Below are positions 27,901 to 36,709 of a stretch of 64,000 bases of DNA, one piece after another; the first letter of the stretch is position 1, and the number at the start of each line of letters is the position of its first letter. Origin of the DNA: Terribacillus sp. DMT04. Its GTDB lineage: Bacteria; Bacillota; Bacilli; Bacillales; Amphibacillaceae. Location: NCBI RefSeq assembly GCF_019056395.1, contig NZ_CP077639.1, forward strand, positions 2,668,001 through 2,732,000, read 5' to 3'. The translations under genes and the position numbers were made by a program. The notes beneath the pieces are model-generated. The model ran no database searches. It was not told the origin of the DNA and saw only the letters and a program-made list of their open reading frames with translations.

Positions 27901-28265
27901 TTCTTCTCTTCAGGAGCAGAATTTACTTCTTCATCATTTTCAGTCGCACTATTGTTCTCTTCTGATAATGATTCGGGCGTAACTTGTTTAGTGGATGCCT
28001 CTTCCGTTGATTTTTCCTTCTCTGTTTCAACTGGATTTTCAGCTTCTATCTTCTCCACCTCAACAGCTTTTGTATCTTTAGTTTCCACTTCGGCTTCTAA
28101 ATTTACATCATCTTGACTAGTTGCAGGGACAACCTTATCCTGATCAATGACTTCTGTTGTTGTTTGGGATGATGTTTTTTCAGTATTTTCTGCAGCTGAA
28201 CTATAAACAGGTGCAGTTAAGTTTAATAATAGCAGCAGTACAATAAGACTTGCGACTTTTCTCAT
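24996..28265 (-). CDS. Endo-beta-N-acetylglucosaminidase with four GW modules and SH3 domain
   Basis: Secreted autolysin of 1,089 residues; ATG 28265 with GGGGGAG upstream. Signal peptide (1-25); acidic Glu/Thr/Ser region (about 26-165); four GW modules (about 175-780), the first three very similar and the fourth diverged (TSRLGHLRKDAVVYKHWYD); a bacterial SH3 domain (about 820-880, with LNVRGGPSKDYWILG); C-terminal glucosaminidase domain (about 905-1089) with catalytic Glu in SHALLETGNGTS and YNMYGIGAFD, as in LytD and Atl. It hydrolyses the glycan strand. Compared with Atl, the catalytic domain is at the C-terminus after the wall-binding modules, just as the Atl glucosaminidase half would be if the protein were cut in two. 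Separately transcribed from the amidase. Confidence 0.9.
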   Translation of the reverse strand: MRKVASLIVLLLLLNLTAPVYSSAAENTEKTSSQTTTEVIDQDKVVPATSQDDVNLEAEVETKDTKAVEVEKIEAENPVETEKEKSTEEASTKQVTPESLSEENNSATENDEEVNSAPEEKKSEDETNAQKAPVAEDKVTQAKEKVQEEKTISSSGSISAKAENVLEWGSTSKLGHLGNNSRIYADLASLSSYKVAKEARLTNAVYYAKQQAKRNGELFYRISTQPHSGVVGWVKASEFNERTHKSISNDRKTLYVKGTGEAFTKAWGGSKDKVYTLSSLKGEKFEVNLTETVGTNTWYRGMLNGKNVFIHSAYLTTSPNGATVSATSKLGHLGNSSRIYTDLSNLSSYKVAKDTGLTNAVYYAKQQADLNGELFYKISTQPSSKHGVVGWVKASQFNERTHKSISNDRKTLYVKGTGEAFTKAWGGSKDKVYTLSSLKGEKFEVNLTETVGTNTWYRGMLDGKNVFIHSSYVKEVVAKESSTSKLGHLGNNSRIYADLSNLSSYKVAEEAGLTNAVYYAKLKADLNGELYYKISTQPSSKNGVVGWVKASEFNERTHKSINNDRKTLYVKGTGEAFTKAWGGSKNKVYTLSSLKGEKFEVNLTETVGSNTWYRGMLKGKNVFIHSSYVESYKDIGVESSTSRLGHLRKDAVVYKHWYDQSEGKVASEANLTDTVYYVKRQVKAADEVFYLISLEPSAKNGVLGWVRSRDLNSRSHKGIDKEHKTFYVNGKGTSYTKAWGGSKDIVKANLSDYAGETFSVTLTERVGSNVWYRGVMNNKTMWLHESFVTESYQRNTQYDLTLQEAINIQKDAGAQTDNEYSAYVSMDYIDNSKVTADLLNVRGGPSKDYWILGTLSKDSKVNIIGKSGSWYKIEFTGDRQWVNASPSDIAYYLNPNNFLDNEKQKFQFLDLTRASEIDKETLNAYIEKKAPKDSTLRGQAEAFIEASKLYGINDIYLVSHALLETGNGTSSLAKGNSYKGKTVYNMYGIGAFDKCPLECGVKRAYEEGWFTPYDAIVGGAQYIGNGYIKNGQNTLYKMRWNPEGMANLGTASHQYATDIGWASKQVSTMFNLYQEIGVYTLYLDIPHYN
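25890..27750 (-). repeat. Four tandem GW-module repeats (glucosaminidase)
   Basis: Period about 465 bp, with repeat starts near 27735, 27270, 26800 and 26325. The first three copies contain long, nearly identical stretches around the KTLYVKGTGEAFTKAWGGSK codons, which suggests recent duplication or gene conversion. Confidence 0.85.
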
Positions 28266-28414
28266 AATTCTCCCCCAACGGCTTATTTGATTTTCAATGT
28301 GCAAAGAATAGAGACTAATATGTATGTCTATCTATAAACCCGAGACTATAAGAGCACCACCTTCAGAGAATTCATAGGTATAAAGTCTATACGCATATAA
28401 ACTTACCAATGTTA

Positions 28415-28443
28415 ATTATATTACAAACTTAAACAATTTTTAA
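28415..28443 (-). promoter_or_regulatory. Promoter of the glucosaminidase gene
   Basis: TTAAAA, 17-bp spacer, TATAAT on the minus strand, giving a leader of about 145 nt. The rest of the 385-bp gap 28266-28650 is AT-rich and holds only the terminator of the next gene. Confidence 0.5.
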
Positions 28444-28583
28444 CAATAATCATCAAAAATTTACTCATTTATAAATTTGTTGGCAAATCTACTAAAACAA
28501 ACACAAGGAAAGTAGTGCAAAGTAGCCCTTTTGGATTAGTTCAGTAATAGACTCCACTTCGCCTAGGTTAGGATATAAGAAAA

Positions 28584-28631
28584 TAAAAAAAACCAAACAA
28601 CCTGCAATTAAAGACAGTGTTGTTTGGTTTT
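28584..28631 (-). terminator. Terminator of the TarM-like gene
   Basis: Minus-strand stem AAACCAAACAAC / GTTGTTTGGTTT closed by a long loop, followed by eight T. Confidence 0.85.
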
Positions 28632-28650
28632 TCCATATAGCTCTATGACA

Positions 28651-30549
28651 TTAATTTATCTTAAAACTTAAATTACCATGTTTCTCAGTGAAATAAGGTT
28701 TGACTTTACGGTTTGATATCTTACTTAAGTCCCCTTTTACTTCTCTTTTATTTCCCACTCTTATATTATGATAAGTAGTTCCGTCTTGAACTTCAATACT
28801 GAAATCGTACGTTTCATTTTTTTGCATAGATTTTGCATCAAAGGTTACAGAATATATCTTTTTTCCTTCTCTGCTGTCTGTAAGTTCTGCATTTAAAGCA
28901 ACAGACTCTCGTTTTTCTTTATTTTCCAACGTTGATCGTAAATAAAACAGACCTTTAATTGTCGGATGTACATCGCGTTCCGTCTTACACGTTATTTCTA
29001 CTAGAAGCTTGTATACATACTTATTACTTTCTTTAATATCTAATAATTTGGTGCTTACATCATATGGACTAACCTTCTTTTCAGTATCTCTGAATAACTG
29101 CAGCCACTTCTCTGCAAACTTTTCATGGGTGAAGTCCTTAATATAATACAGTGCTTTTTCTTGGAACATTGCTTTTTCATCCTGGCTCAAATTCAAATAA
29201 TGTGTAATCTTCTCTGCCAATCTTTCCACATTCTTATCTTCTACCAGAAAACCATTCTCACCATTATGAATCATATCAGATGGACCATATTTTATATCAT
29301 AAGCTATAACAGGCGTCCCATTTGCAAGACTTTCCTGTACCACGAGCCCAAATCCTTCATAGTTAGACGTAAGTATTGAACAATCTGCTTTTTGCAGTAC
29401 CTCATCAACATTACTGGAATATCCTTTTAAAATTACATTATCTTTCACTTTTAAGTCTGTAATTAACTTGTCTAAAATACTTCGATGTGGGCCCTCACCG
29501 TAGATAAGAAGTTTTGCATCATGCACCTTCTTACTAACTATGCTGAAAGCTTTGATTGCATCTTCTATATTTTTTTCCTCATGTAATCTTGAAATGAGTA
29601 CAACTTCTTTATTATTTTTCTTATGCTTTATTTCTTTCTCTTCAATAGAATGCGGTATAACACAATAATTGCTTCGATTTCCGAATCTATTAATTACATC
29701 TTTTTTTTGTTTTTCCGTGAGCAGTACAAGGGAATCGACATCATTTAAGTTATTTAATACGGGTCTATTACCCGCTCGGATAATATCTGTGCCAGGGCGA
29801 ATATGTATACTGTGGGTCATAAATACTTTTCTTACATTTTCATTGTCTATACTAAGTATAACCGAATCCAAACCTCTGGCTTCTCCTACCAGATAGGTTA
29901 ACGAAGCTTCTACAAATTCCATAACAAAATATTTTTTAAAAGCATCAAAATCAGTAAACCTTTGATACCTTCCATTCGAAAGGAATAATATAATACTCTT
30001 GATTGTATCCTTACCGTTTGCTGCATCGAACTCTCTAGTCAGATATACAGACTGATCTTTCCTATATAAAACCTGTCTTGATATGTAACCATTCAAATAA
30101 AAGCTTCTGGAATATAGGTAACCATCCGGATCCAGTGTTTCTTTTTTATACATTTCGTTATTAGGGTTGAAATATAATAACTCTGCTAGATTATCATCTT
30201 TATATACTTTTTCCATTACTTTAATGCCATCTTTGTAGAGCTCGCGTTTTGTATTTGAAATGTTTACCTCTAAACAGTCATTCTCTAGAATCTCGAACTT
30301 AATCATTTCATGGAGTTGATTCCTGCTTCTGTAAAAATCATTTATATTTTCTATACGAATATTATTGGATAAATTATAACGCGCCGCAATCTCTTTTCTA
30401 ACTTCTGTGAATTTTTGATCCAAGTGAAAAGTAAGTATTGTTGATCCTAAGTCCTTCAATTCATCCAATATCCTGGCTTTATTAAGTAATGAAGCGGTTA
30501 ACCCACCGTGATCCTTATCTAACCTGCTCGTAATATATACTACATTCAT
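28651..30549 (-). CDS. TarM/TagE-like GT4 glycosyltransferase
   Basis: Cytoplasmic glycosyltransferase of 632 residues with GT-B fold. It opens VVYITSRLDKDHGGLTAS, followed by an extended beta region (about 80-230, with KRELYKDGIKVMEK and repeated strands) as in the DUF1975 part of TarM and TagE. The GT4 donor-site half has VVLISRLHEEKNIEDAI, LLIYGEGPHR and the E-x7-E motif in EGFGLVVQES (about residue 410). About 130 extra residues (500-632) form a predicted beta-sandwich. TarM adds alpha-GlcNAc to ribitol phosphate and TagE adds glucose to glycerol phosphate; the tarIJL genes upstream favour ribitol phosphate as acceptor, but this is inference. It follows tarL after 255 bp with a hairpin between, so it may be its own unit. 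GGAGG precedes the ATG. Confidence 0.75.
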   Translation of the reverse strand: MNVVYITSRLDKDHGGLTASLLNKARILDELKDLGSTILTFHLDQKFTEVRKEIAARYNLSNNIRIENINDFYRSRNQLHEMIKFEILENDCLEVNISNTKRELYKDGIKVMEKVYKDDNLAELLYFNPNNEMYKKETLDPDGYLYSRSFYLNGYISRQVLYRKDQSVYLTREFDAANGKDTIKSIILFLSNGRYQRFTDFDAFKKYFVMEFVEASLTYLVGEARGLDSVILSIDNENVRKVFMTHSIHIRPGTDIIRAGNRPVLNNLNDVDSLVLLTEKQKKDVINRFGNRSNYCVIPHSIEEKEIKHKKNNKEVVLISRLHEEKNIEDAIKAFSIVSKKVHDAKLLIYGEGPHRSILDKLITDLKVKDNVILKGYSSNVDEVLQKADCSILTSNYEGFGLVVQESLANGTPVIAYDIKYGPSDMIHNGENGFLVEDKNVERLAEKITHYLNLSQDEKAMFQEKALYYIKDFTHEKFAEKWLQLFRDTEKKVSPYDVSTKLLDIKESNKYVYKLLVEITCKTERDVHPTIKGLFYLRSTLENKEKRESVALNAELTDSREGKKIYSVTFDAKSMQKNETYDFSIEVQDGTTYHNIRVGNKREVKGDLSKISNRKVKPYFTEKHGNLSFKIN

Positions 30550-30757
30550 ACTAAGACCTCCATGTTATATGTAAAATGAATGACCGCAATTACTAATTAT
30601 ACTATTTTCTGTAACTAATAAGGGAAGAAATTATACTATAAAAGCTTACACACAAAAGCGCAAACTTAAAAGTATTTTCATTTAGTTAGGTGTTCGTATT
30701 ACTACCTCTGCACTAGGCGTCTGTATTCTCTCAAAGTATTCCTAAGCATTATATATT

Positions 30758-30797
30758 ACAAAGAAACCGACCAACGAATATATTCGATGCTCGGTTT
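30758..30797 (-). terminator. Terminator of the tarIJ-tarF/K-tarL operon
   Basis: Minus-strand stem AAACCGA / TCGGTTT around an inner perfect palindrome CGAATATATTCG, followed by CTTTG; it begins eight bases past the tarL stop codon. Confidence 0.6.
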
Positions 30798-30804
30798 TCT
30801 ACTA

Positions 30805-32718
30805 TCAGTCATCTGCTTCTTCACTCTTCTGCATTGACCGCTCAAATAACTCTATGCGTGAAACTGGAGGAGACAAAATTACCTTCTCTTTATCAACTGC
30901 TTCTGCTTTATTCTCAAGGCCTGGCAGTATTAATTGATCGACAACATTTTGTGAAGCTTTTCCAAGTGTATCATCGAAGAAGTAATCGACAAAAGGTTTA
31001 ATTTTATGCATTTCAAATTCCTGATTCTTAATTGCATAAATCATCTCATCCGTTGTTTTTAAGAGAGGCCCAGGGATAAATTCAAAGAAATTATAATAAA
31101 AATCTCTGTCCTGAATATATTTCTCTACGTCGAAACCAAAGAATAACATAGGACGATTTAGCAAGGCGAATTCAAAGCAAACGGAAGAATAATCGGTAAT
31201 CAAGATATCTGTTACAAGTAACAAGTCATTAATTTCCCGATATTCGCTAAAGTCATAAAAGAAATCAGCGTACTCATATGGTATTGTGAGATTATTCTTT
31301 ACGAATGGATGAATCTTGAATAAGAATACATACTCTTCATGTAGCTGCTCATAAAGCTGCTTTAAATTCAACGTTTCAAAAGGATAGTGAGCAGATGCCT
31401 GTCCGTTTCCTCTAAAAGTCGGGGCAAACAATATCACTTTCTTCTCTTTTAAATGAGGATACTTATCAAAAAGTCGATTTCTCACATATGATTTATATTC
31501 CTCATCACTAAATATATCTGCACGCGGAACGCCTGTTGGAACTACTTTATCTAAAGAAATTCCAAATCCTTCTGAATAGTTCTTTCGTACACCTTCACTG
31601 CTGACTACAGCCTTTGTATAGTTACGATGATTTTTTGAGTGCGGAGATGGTCCGCCTGGGCGGCCTATTCTGCTGTAACCAAACGTTTTAAAAGCACCTG
31701 CCGCATGCCATATTTGTATTAATTCTGAATTCGTTCTAATCTTCAATGGATATATTAACGGATAGAAATCATCTAGCAAAATAATCTTCGAAGTTGCGAA
31801 ATGATAAGCCATCTTTAATAAATCCGAAATCGTTTTCTTATTATTTATCCGTTCATTGAATAAAAATAAGATATCCAAATCCAGATTTCTTCGATGTAGT
31901 TCTTCATAAACAAAGTAGAAATTACCATCTAATTCAGATCTGCTGTCAGAAGCAAATACAACTTTCTTTGATTTAATTGGAAGCAAACAAAACAGCATAT
32001 AAAATAGTCTAAAGAATCGTCTCTTAAATGCTTTGACAAGTCTATGCTCTTTTGTTTCTTCGTTATCCGGCATATCTCTTGGATCATACGATTGTAATAG
32101 CGAATTCTTAAGATTTAAAGTCTTCGTATGCGTGTTAAAAGATACAAGTAGGTTATACTTCTGTACCTTTTTTGCCGAAAAGTATTCCAATTTTGTTGTT
32201 AGAAGGTCACTTTTAAAGAACGTCTTCACATTTGACAAGGGAATAATTTTTTCATATTTAATTGTATCCTCTTCGGCTGCCATCTGCTCTAATTTAATAA
32301 AACAGTCGTATTCCCCTGCCTGAAGTGGTTTTCCGTTATTCATTGCCGATAGGTTAATAACGCCCTTAAAACCATCCAATAAGTCTAGATCCTCTGCAAT
32401 AAAAGGATCAACATTCTTAAGCTCCCCATACTTACAGTTATCTAATGCGATAGTAATTGTATGCATTTCAAGTATTTCCATTGGGTCTATGTCTTGTAGA
32501 TTTTCATTATCTTTTTGAAGCTTCTCAATATCAAGATTTGGAACAAGCAATAATGATTTTCGTGTACGGTCTTCCGTATATGCCTTAATATCTTTTACAG
32601 AAGCATACCCTTCTATTTCAAGATAAGGCCCATTTATACTTAGATCTGTGATATCACTCTCGACGATAGCATTCCTATCAACCGGTATATTTTTATTATC
32701 AATAGAGGAAATAAACAA
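30805..32718 (-). CDS. tarL: TarL-like poly(ribitol phosphate) polymerase (CDP-glycerol/ribitol transferase family)
   Basis: Polymerase of 637 residues, expected to add ribitol phosphate units from CDP-ribitol to the lipid-linked WTA chain at the inner membrane face. The N-terminal part (about 1-215) is an accessory beta domain, then a basic, hydrophobic membrane-contact stretch (about 228-255), then the GT-B transferase with IWHAAGAFKTFGYSRIG (catalytic His), VPTGVPRADIF, LFKIHPF and ITDYSSVCFEFAL. The length matches TarL and it ends the operon after tarI and tarJ. The start is TTG 32718 with AGAGAGG upstream. Specificity for ribitol rather than glycerol is inferred from the neighbouring tarIJ genes. 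Confidence 0.82.
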   Translation of the reverse strand: MFISSIDNKNIPVDRNAIVESDITDLSINGPYLEIEGYASVKDIKAYTEDRTRKSLLLVPNLDIEKLQKDNENLQDIDPMEILEMHTITIALDNCKYGELKNVDPFIAEDLDLLDGFKGVINLSAMNNGKPLQAGEYDCFIKLEQMAAEEDTIKYEKIIPLSNVKTFFKSDLLTTKLEYFSAKKVQKYNLLVSFNTHTKTLNLKNSLLQSYDPRDMPDNEETKEHRLVKAFKRRFFRLFYMLFCLLPIKSKKVVFASDSRSELDGNFYFVYEELHRRNLDLDILFLFNERINNKKTISDLLKMAYHFATSKIILLDDFYPLIYPLKIRTNSELIQIWHAAGAFKTFGYSRIGRPGGPSPHSKNHRNYTKAVVSSEGVRKNYSEGFGISLDKVVPTGVPRADIFSDEEYKSYVRNRLFDKYPHLKEKKVILFAPTFRGNGQASAHYPFETLNLKQLYEQLHEEYVFLFKIHPFVKNNLTIPYEYADFFYDFSEYREINDLLLVTDILITDYSSVCFEFALLNRPMLFFGFDVEKYIQDRDFYYNFFEFIPGPLLKTTDEMIYAIKNQEFEMHKIKPFVDYFFDDTLGKASQNVVDQLILPGLENKAEAVDKEKVILSPPVSRIELFERSMQKSEEADD

Positions 32719-32736
32719 AGGTAACGCCTCTCTCTT

Positions 32737-33885
32737 TTACTTAAAGTCACGGACTATTAATTCTGAAACTCGACTTGTATTATCAAAATTCAGTGATACC
32801 ATCCGTGATGAATCAAAGTACTCATTTTTACTTCTTGCGTTAATCCATTCAACCAGCTGCTCACTTGTTTCCAACATATCACCATCTGAGATGACTTCTA
32901 ATTGCTGATATAATCCCCGATTTGTTTCGTATTCATGCAAATCTGGAATAAAATGAGCAAATGGTTTCCTTAACAAGGCAAATTCGAAAACGGAAGAAGA
33001 ATAATCTGTCATAAATGCATCAGCTATAAGCATCCATTCATTAATGAAACCTGACGAAGCAACTAATACATTACTGAATTCTGCAAGCTTATTCAGTTCT
33101 TCAACAGGTGTATATGGATGTGCTTTGTAAATAATTTGAACGTTGGGGTTAATTGCTTTAGCAATATCTTTGATTACCTTCTCCATGTTCAAATTTGATT
33201 CTCGCTGCGCTCCTCCTGCCCGGTAAGTTGGAGCAATTAACACACGGACCGTATCGACATTGTTCCAAATTGGAAAGCTGCTGAAAAGTTTCTTTTCAAC
33301 AGCTTCAACGTCCTTAACGGATGTAAATAAATCTGTTCGGGGAACACCAATAGGAATAACGCGTTCTTGCGGAAGATTAAAAGCTTCTGCATAAAAAGGT
33401 ACAACGCTAGTAGAAGAAACATACACATGCGTATACGTGGCATGGATCGGTACAAGCTTTAAATAAGATGGATTCGGGCCGAAATTGGTTCCTATTGTGC
33501 TGTATCCAAACTTTTTAAATGCTCCTGCGGCATGCCATAATTGGACTATCTTAAGGTTTTGGTCTTCCTTAATCAAGTACACTGGCAAGTAGTAATCATC
33601 TAAGATGACACATTTAGCTTCAGCAAGATAGGGAATTTCTTTCAGCATGGAGAGATTCCACTTATTTGCCCCTCTTATAAAGCGAACCTTTGCATTCGGC
33701 ACCTGGCGCAATAGTTCATCATATACATAAGCCAGATTGCCTTCTGGTTTATCAGTTCTATATAGAGCAAATAAGTAGTACTCTCTATTCCCATTGTTCT
33801 TAAATCTATAAAGTTTATAAGCTAGACGGAATAAACTTCTATACAGCCAGATAAAAATTCTCTTCCATGGTGACAGAGAATCCAT
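32737..33885 (-). CDS. TarF/TarK-like CDP-glycerol/ribitol phosphotransferase (primer enzyme)
   Basis: Transferase of 382 residues lacking the accessory N-terminal domain of TarL. It starts with a basic amphipathic segment (WKRIFIWLYRSLFRLAYKLYR) for membrane contact, then family motifs LWHAAGAFKKFGYST, IPIGVPRTD, IYKAHPYTP and TDYSSSVFEFALLRKP. By size and operon position between tarJ and tarL it should add the first glycerol or ribitol phosphate unit(s) to the linkage unit, as TarF or TarK do; sequence alone does not decide which. Its ATG follows directly on the tarJ stop codon (TAAATG). Confidence 0.8.
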   Translation of the reverse strand: MDSLSPWKRIFIWLYRSLFRLAYKLYRFKNNGNREYYLFALYRTDKPEGNLAYVYDELLRQVPNAKVRFIRGANKWNLSMLKEIPYLAEAKCVILDDYYLPVYLIKEDQNLKIVQLWHAAGAFKKFGYSTIGTNFGPNPSYLKLVPIHATYTHVYVSSTSVVPFYAEAFNLPQERVIPIGVPRTDLFTSVKDVEAVEKKLFSSFPIWNNVDTVRVLIAPTYRAGGAQRESNLNMEKVIKDIAKAINPNVQIIYKAHPYTPVEELNKLAEFSNVLVASSGFINEWMLIADAFMTDYSSSVFEFALLRKPFAHFIPDLHEYETNRGLYQQLEVISDGDMLETSEQLVEWINARSKNEYFDSSRMVSLNFDNTSRVSELIVRDFK

Positions 33886-34911
33886 TTAAATAAGCCACCT
33901 CATGACAGTCTTACCCCATGAATTGGACAAGTCGCTCTCAAAAGCGTCCGTCGCATCTTCTATTTTTTTAACTTCGTGTACCTCTCCGATGATGGTACTA
34001 AGGTATTCCACAATCTCTGGATAATCTCTGTAGATATCGACCGTTCTTTGGAAATCAGCTGCTCCGCTGCGGCTGCTGCCAAGCAAAGTCAATCCTTTTT
34101 CTAGTACCATTCTAGTGTTCACTTCAATAGGATATTCACTAACTCCCAGTAAGCAAACAGTACCTTCAGGTTTGATATGATCGATAATCTGATCCAGCGC
34201 ATACTGACTGCCTTTCCCGCCTGCACATTCAATTGCATGGTCAATGGAAACTTCATCCGGTATCTCGTCAATCTTATATGCATTATCTACGAAAGAGAAT
34301 CTTGCCAGCTTGTAGTCCGTCTTGCCGAAGATGGAAACAATGCTTTCTGGGTACAATTTCTTAAGAAGAAGGCATGTAATGAATCCTAGATTTCCGTCAC
34401 CCCATACACCAAATGAATCCTTCTGTATGTGTGATTTCTTCTCAAACCTACTTATCGCATGTACTGCAATTGTAACCAATTCGGTAAAAGCAGCTACATT
34501 CATATTTATATCTTCAGGAAGTTCTACGATACGATCTTCATCAAGAAACACGTAGTCTTGCATGAATCCATCATATCCACTGGAACGAAATTTACTTGAC
34601 CGTAAATAATTTTCAGCAATCACTTCATTTTTTTCTGTCGGAGTGTTTGGTACCAAAACAACTTTTGTTCCAACTTTACGTTTTCCGGTAGGGTCATAGA
34701 CCACCTCACCAACGCCTTCATGAATTAAAGCCATTGGCAATTTCTTTTTCATCGCTTCTTTTCCTCTAGTGCCTGTATAGTATCTTTGATCAGCAGCACA
34801 GATAGAGAGATGCGTAGGTCTAACCACAACTTGATTACCCATTACGGTTTTATCTCGGTAGGTTACTTCAAATTGTCTTGGAGAGACAAGACGGTATACT
34901 TGATTAATCAT
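33886..34911 (-). CDS. tarJ: Ribulose-5-phosphate reductase TarJ
   Basis: Enzyme of 341 residues of the medium-chain alcohol dehydrogenase family that makes ribitol 5-phosphate from ribulose 5-phosphate with NADPH. Zinc-site region: [12 protein letters not shown] with Cys38 and [10 protein letters not shown]. The nucleotide-binding segment is [17 protein letters not shown]. The phrase [10 protein letters not shown] and the absence of the four-Cys structural zinc site fit TarJ. It overlaps tarI by 4 bp (ATGA), the standard arrangement because TarI and TarJ form a complex. The product feeds CDP-ribitol to TarL. Confidence 0.9.
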   Translation of the reverse strand: MINQVYRLVSPRQFEVTYRDKTVMGNQVVVRPTHLSICAADQRYYTGTRGKEAMKKKLPMALIHEGVGEVVYDPTGKRKVGTKVVLVPNTPTEKNEVIAENYLRSSKFRSSGYDGFMQDYVFLDEDRIVELPEDINMNVAAFTELVTIAVHAISRFEKKSHIQKDSFGVWGDGNLGFITCLLLKKLYPESIVSIFGKTDYKLARFSFVDNAYKIDEIPDEVSIDHAIECAGGKGSQYALDQIIDHIKPEGTVCLLGVSEYPIEVNTRMVLEKGLTLLGSSRSGAADFQRTVDIYRDYPEIVEYLSTIIGEVHEVKKIEDATDAFESDLSNSWGKTVMRWLI

Positions 34912-35621
34912 TGGTTCAAGCTCCCTTTAATAATAGCATTCGATACATTCAAGTCATAAGGTGTTGTTACTTTGATGTTAAAGATCTCACCTTGTACAAG
35001 TTTTACTTGTTCGCCTTTTAAAGAGAATATCTTACAAGCATCAGTAAGAATCGTTCTCTCTTCTTCTGATAACTTACTGTATAGATCTTTAAATACACTT
35101 ATTTTAAATGTTTGAGGAGTCTGCCCCTGGTACATATGGTCTCTTCTAGGGATTGAAGTAATATAATCCTTATCTTCCGACTCTACAATCGTATCTATTG
35201 CCGGGATCACTGTATCAACAGCACTATTCTCAAGACCATGTTCAATATTCTCTTGAATGATACGATGTGTCAAAAATGGACGAACGGCATCATGTGTTAC
35301 TAAAATATCTTCATCCGTAAGTTCATTCTCTTTTTCAATATAATTTACAATACTCATAATTGTTTCATTTCGATCACTGCCGCCAGTAATTACTTCTACT
35401 ACAGGAAGGTTAAGTTTGTACTTTTTTAAAATATCTAACGTATGATTGACCCACTCTTTAGGCGTTGCGATGATAATTTTATCAAACTGACTATTCAAGA
35501 TAAACTTTTCTACTGTATGCACTATAATAGGTTTCTCGTTTAATAACAAAAATTGCTTAGGCATTGGTACGTTTCCCATTCTTGTACCTTTTCCACCTGC
35601 CAATATTCCAGCGTAAATCAT
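34908..35621 (-). CDS. tarI: Ribitol-5-phosphate cytidylyltransferase TarI
   Basis: Enzyme of 237 residues of the IspD-like family. The CTP-binding start is [13 protein letters not shown] with [14 protein letters not shown]; further marks are [24 protein letters not shown] and [16 protein letters not shown]. It forms CDP-ribitol from ribitol 5-phosphate and CTP. IspD itself is the alternative, but the overlap with tarJ and the WTA setting make TarI near certain. First gene of a four-gene operon with a good promoter 135 nt upstream. Confidence 0.92.
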   Translation of the reverse strand: MIYAGILAGGKGTRMGNVPMPKQFLLLNEKPIIVHTVEKFILNSQFDKIIIATPKEWVNHTLDILKKYKLNLPVVEVITGGSDRNETIMSIVNYIEKENELTDEDILVTHDAVRPFLTHRIIQENIEHGLENSAVDTVIPAIDTIVESEDKDYITSIPRRDHMYQGQTPQTFKISVFKDLYSKLSEEERTILTDACKIFSLKGEQVKLVQGEIFNIKVTTPYDLNVSNAIIKGSLNQ

Positions 35622-35755
35622 ATAGTCACCTCTTCGGTTAATTTTCTCAAGACTTTAACTAAAATAATGATTCAATCGTTAAGCTGATCATTTACGTTTG
35701 TTTCACAATTAAAATGGATTTTGTTCATTTTTTGTAAAATAAAATATCCAGATAA

Positions 35756-35784
35756 ATGATATATGATTTCATAACGTTTGGCAA
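35756..35784 (-). promoter_or_regulatory. Promoter of the tarIJ-tarF/K-tarL operon
   Basis: Minus strand TTGCCA, 17-bp spacer, TATCAT, each box 5 of 6 to consensus. Leader about 128 nt. The surrounding 690-bp gap (35622-36310) separates the two divergent WTA operons, is AT-rich, and holds no convincing gene. Confidence 0.6.
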
Positions 35785-36182
35785 CGACAACACTGTAACA
35801 TTCTAGCACTACCTGTAATATAGAAGTAGTATTTGTCGACAAACAGACACTTATTCCCAAATAGATAAAAAGCGCTTCTTTCAGTAACAGCACCATATTA
35901 AAGAACTTTATTACTGTAGTTAAATGAGGTTATCTAGTTATTACAGAAAGAAGAATCTAAAAATTACTTATTGGTTAGTACTTTGCTGCTGTTCAACGAA
36001 GCGTGTTAAGAAAAGAATACTTATTGATCTGAATAACTATAAGATTATTGTCATTTGGGGAAAAGGTGAAAAAAGGTGCAGTTAACAAATTGATCGTATT
36101 CCATAAAAACAAATAAATTTTATTTTTACGATTTATAAAGGTTGTATCTGCACATGAAATTAATGTAAGGTAAAGAGTTTAC

Positions 36183-36211
36183 TTGATATTTAAGTTAAAC
36201 GTTAATATAAT
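36183..36211 (+). promoter_or_regulatory. Strong promoter upstream of tagD-tagB
   Basis: TTGATA, 17-bp spacer, TATAAT. The expected start site is near 36218, at the base of a terminator-like hairpin. Confidence 0.75.
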
Positions 36212-36218
36212 GTTAAGG

Positions 36219-36256
36219 AGGTGTAAATTGCTCATATATGCATTTACACCTTTTTA
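36219..36256 (+). terminator. Promoter-proximal terminator-like hairpin in the tagD leader
   Basis: Perfect 10-bp stem AGGTGTAAAT / ATTTACACCT followed by TTTTTATTT. No gene ends here on the plus strand, so it lies within the tagD leader and could act as an attenuator, or mark a very short RNA. Confidence 0.6.
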
Positions 36257-36310
36257 TTTAACTCAATCATATTCCATATATATTTCTATAAATTTGGAAG
36301 GAGCTTCTCA

Positions 36311-36709
36311 ATGAAAAAGGTATTAACGTATGGAACGTTTGACTTGTTGCATTGGGGCCACGTGAATTTACTTCATCGCGCAAAAGAAATGGGCGACTAT
36401 TTGATTGTCGGTATTTCTTCTGACGCTTTTAATAAAGAAAAAAACAAGAAATCTTATCATAGTTTTGATAATAGAAAAATGATCTTAGAGTCTATTCGCT
36501 ACGTTGATAAAGTGATTGCTGAAGATAGCTGGGAACAAAAAATTGAGGATATTAAGAAGTATGAAATTGACACTTTTGTCATGGGAGATGACTGGGAAGG
36601 AAAATTTGACTATTTGAAGGATTACTGTAATGTCATTTATCTTCCTAGAACGATTGGAATATCTACTACTAAAATAAAGGGTGATTTGTTGGACGTGGAT
36701 AATGGTTAG
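36311..36709 (+). CDS. tagD: Glycerol-3-phosphate cytidylyltransferase TagD/TarD
   Basis: Enzyme of 132 residues, the usual TagD length. It makes CDP-glycerol from glycerol 3-phosphate and CTP. Family marks: YGTFDLLHWGHVNLLHRAK with the HxGH-type motif HWGH, DDWEGKFDYLK, and the RTIGISTTKIK motif near the C-terminus. CDP-glycerol is used by TagB and TarF-type enzymes for the WTA linkage unit. It overlaps tagB by 8 bp. GGAAGGAG precedes the ATG. Confidence 0.95.
   Translation: MKKVLTYGTFDLLHWGHVNLLHRAKEMGDYLIVGISSDAFNKEKNKKSYHSFDNRKMILESIRYVDKVIAEDSWEQKIEDIKKYEIDTFVMGDDWEGKFDYLKDYCNVIYLPRTIGISTTKIKGDLLDVDNG

Noticed and set aside
21754-28265. The autolysin genes considered as one frameshifted Atl-like gene
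   Set aside because: Each has its own ribosome-binding site, signal peptide and terminator, and the domain order is the reverse of a broken Atl.
35672-35896. Open frame of 74 codons upstream of tarI on the minus strand
   Set aside because: It has no ribosome-binding site, an unlikely composition, and contains the promoter of the tar operon.
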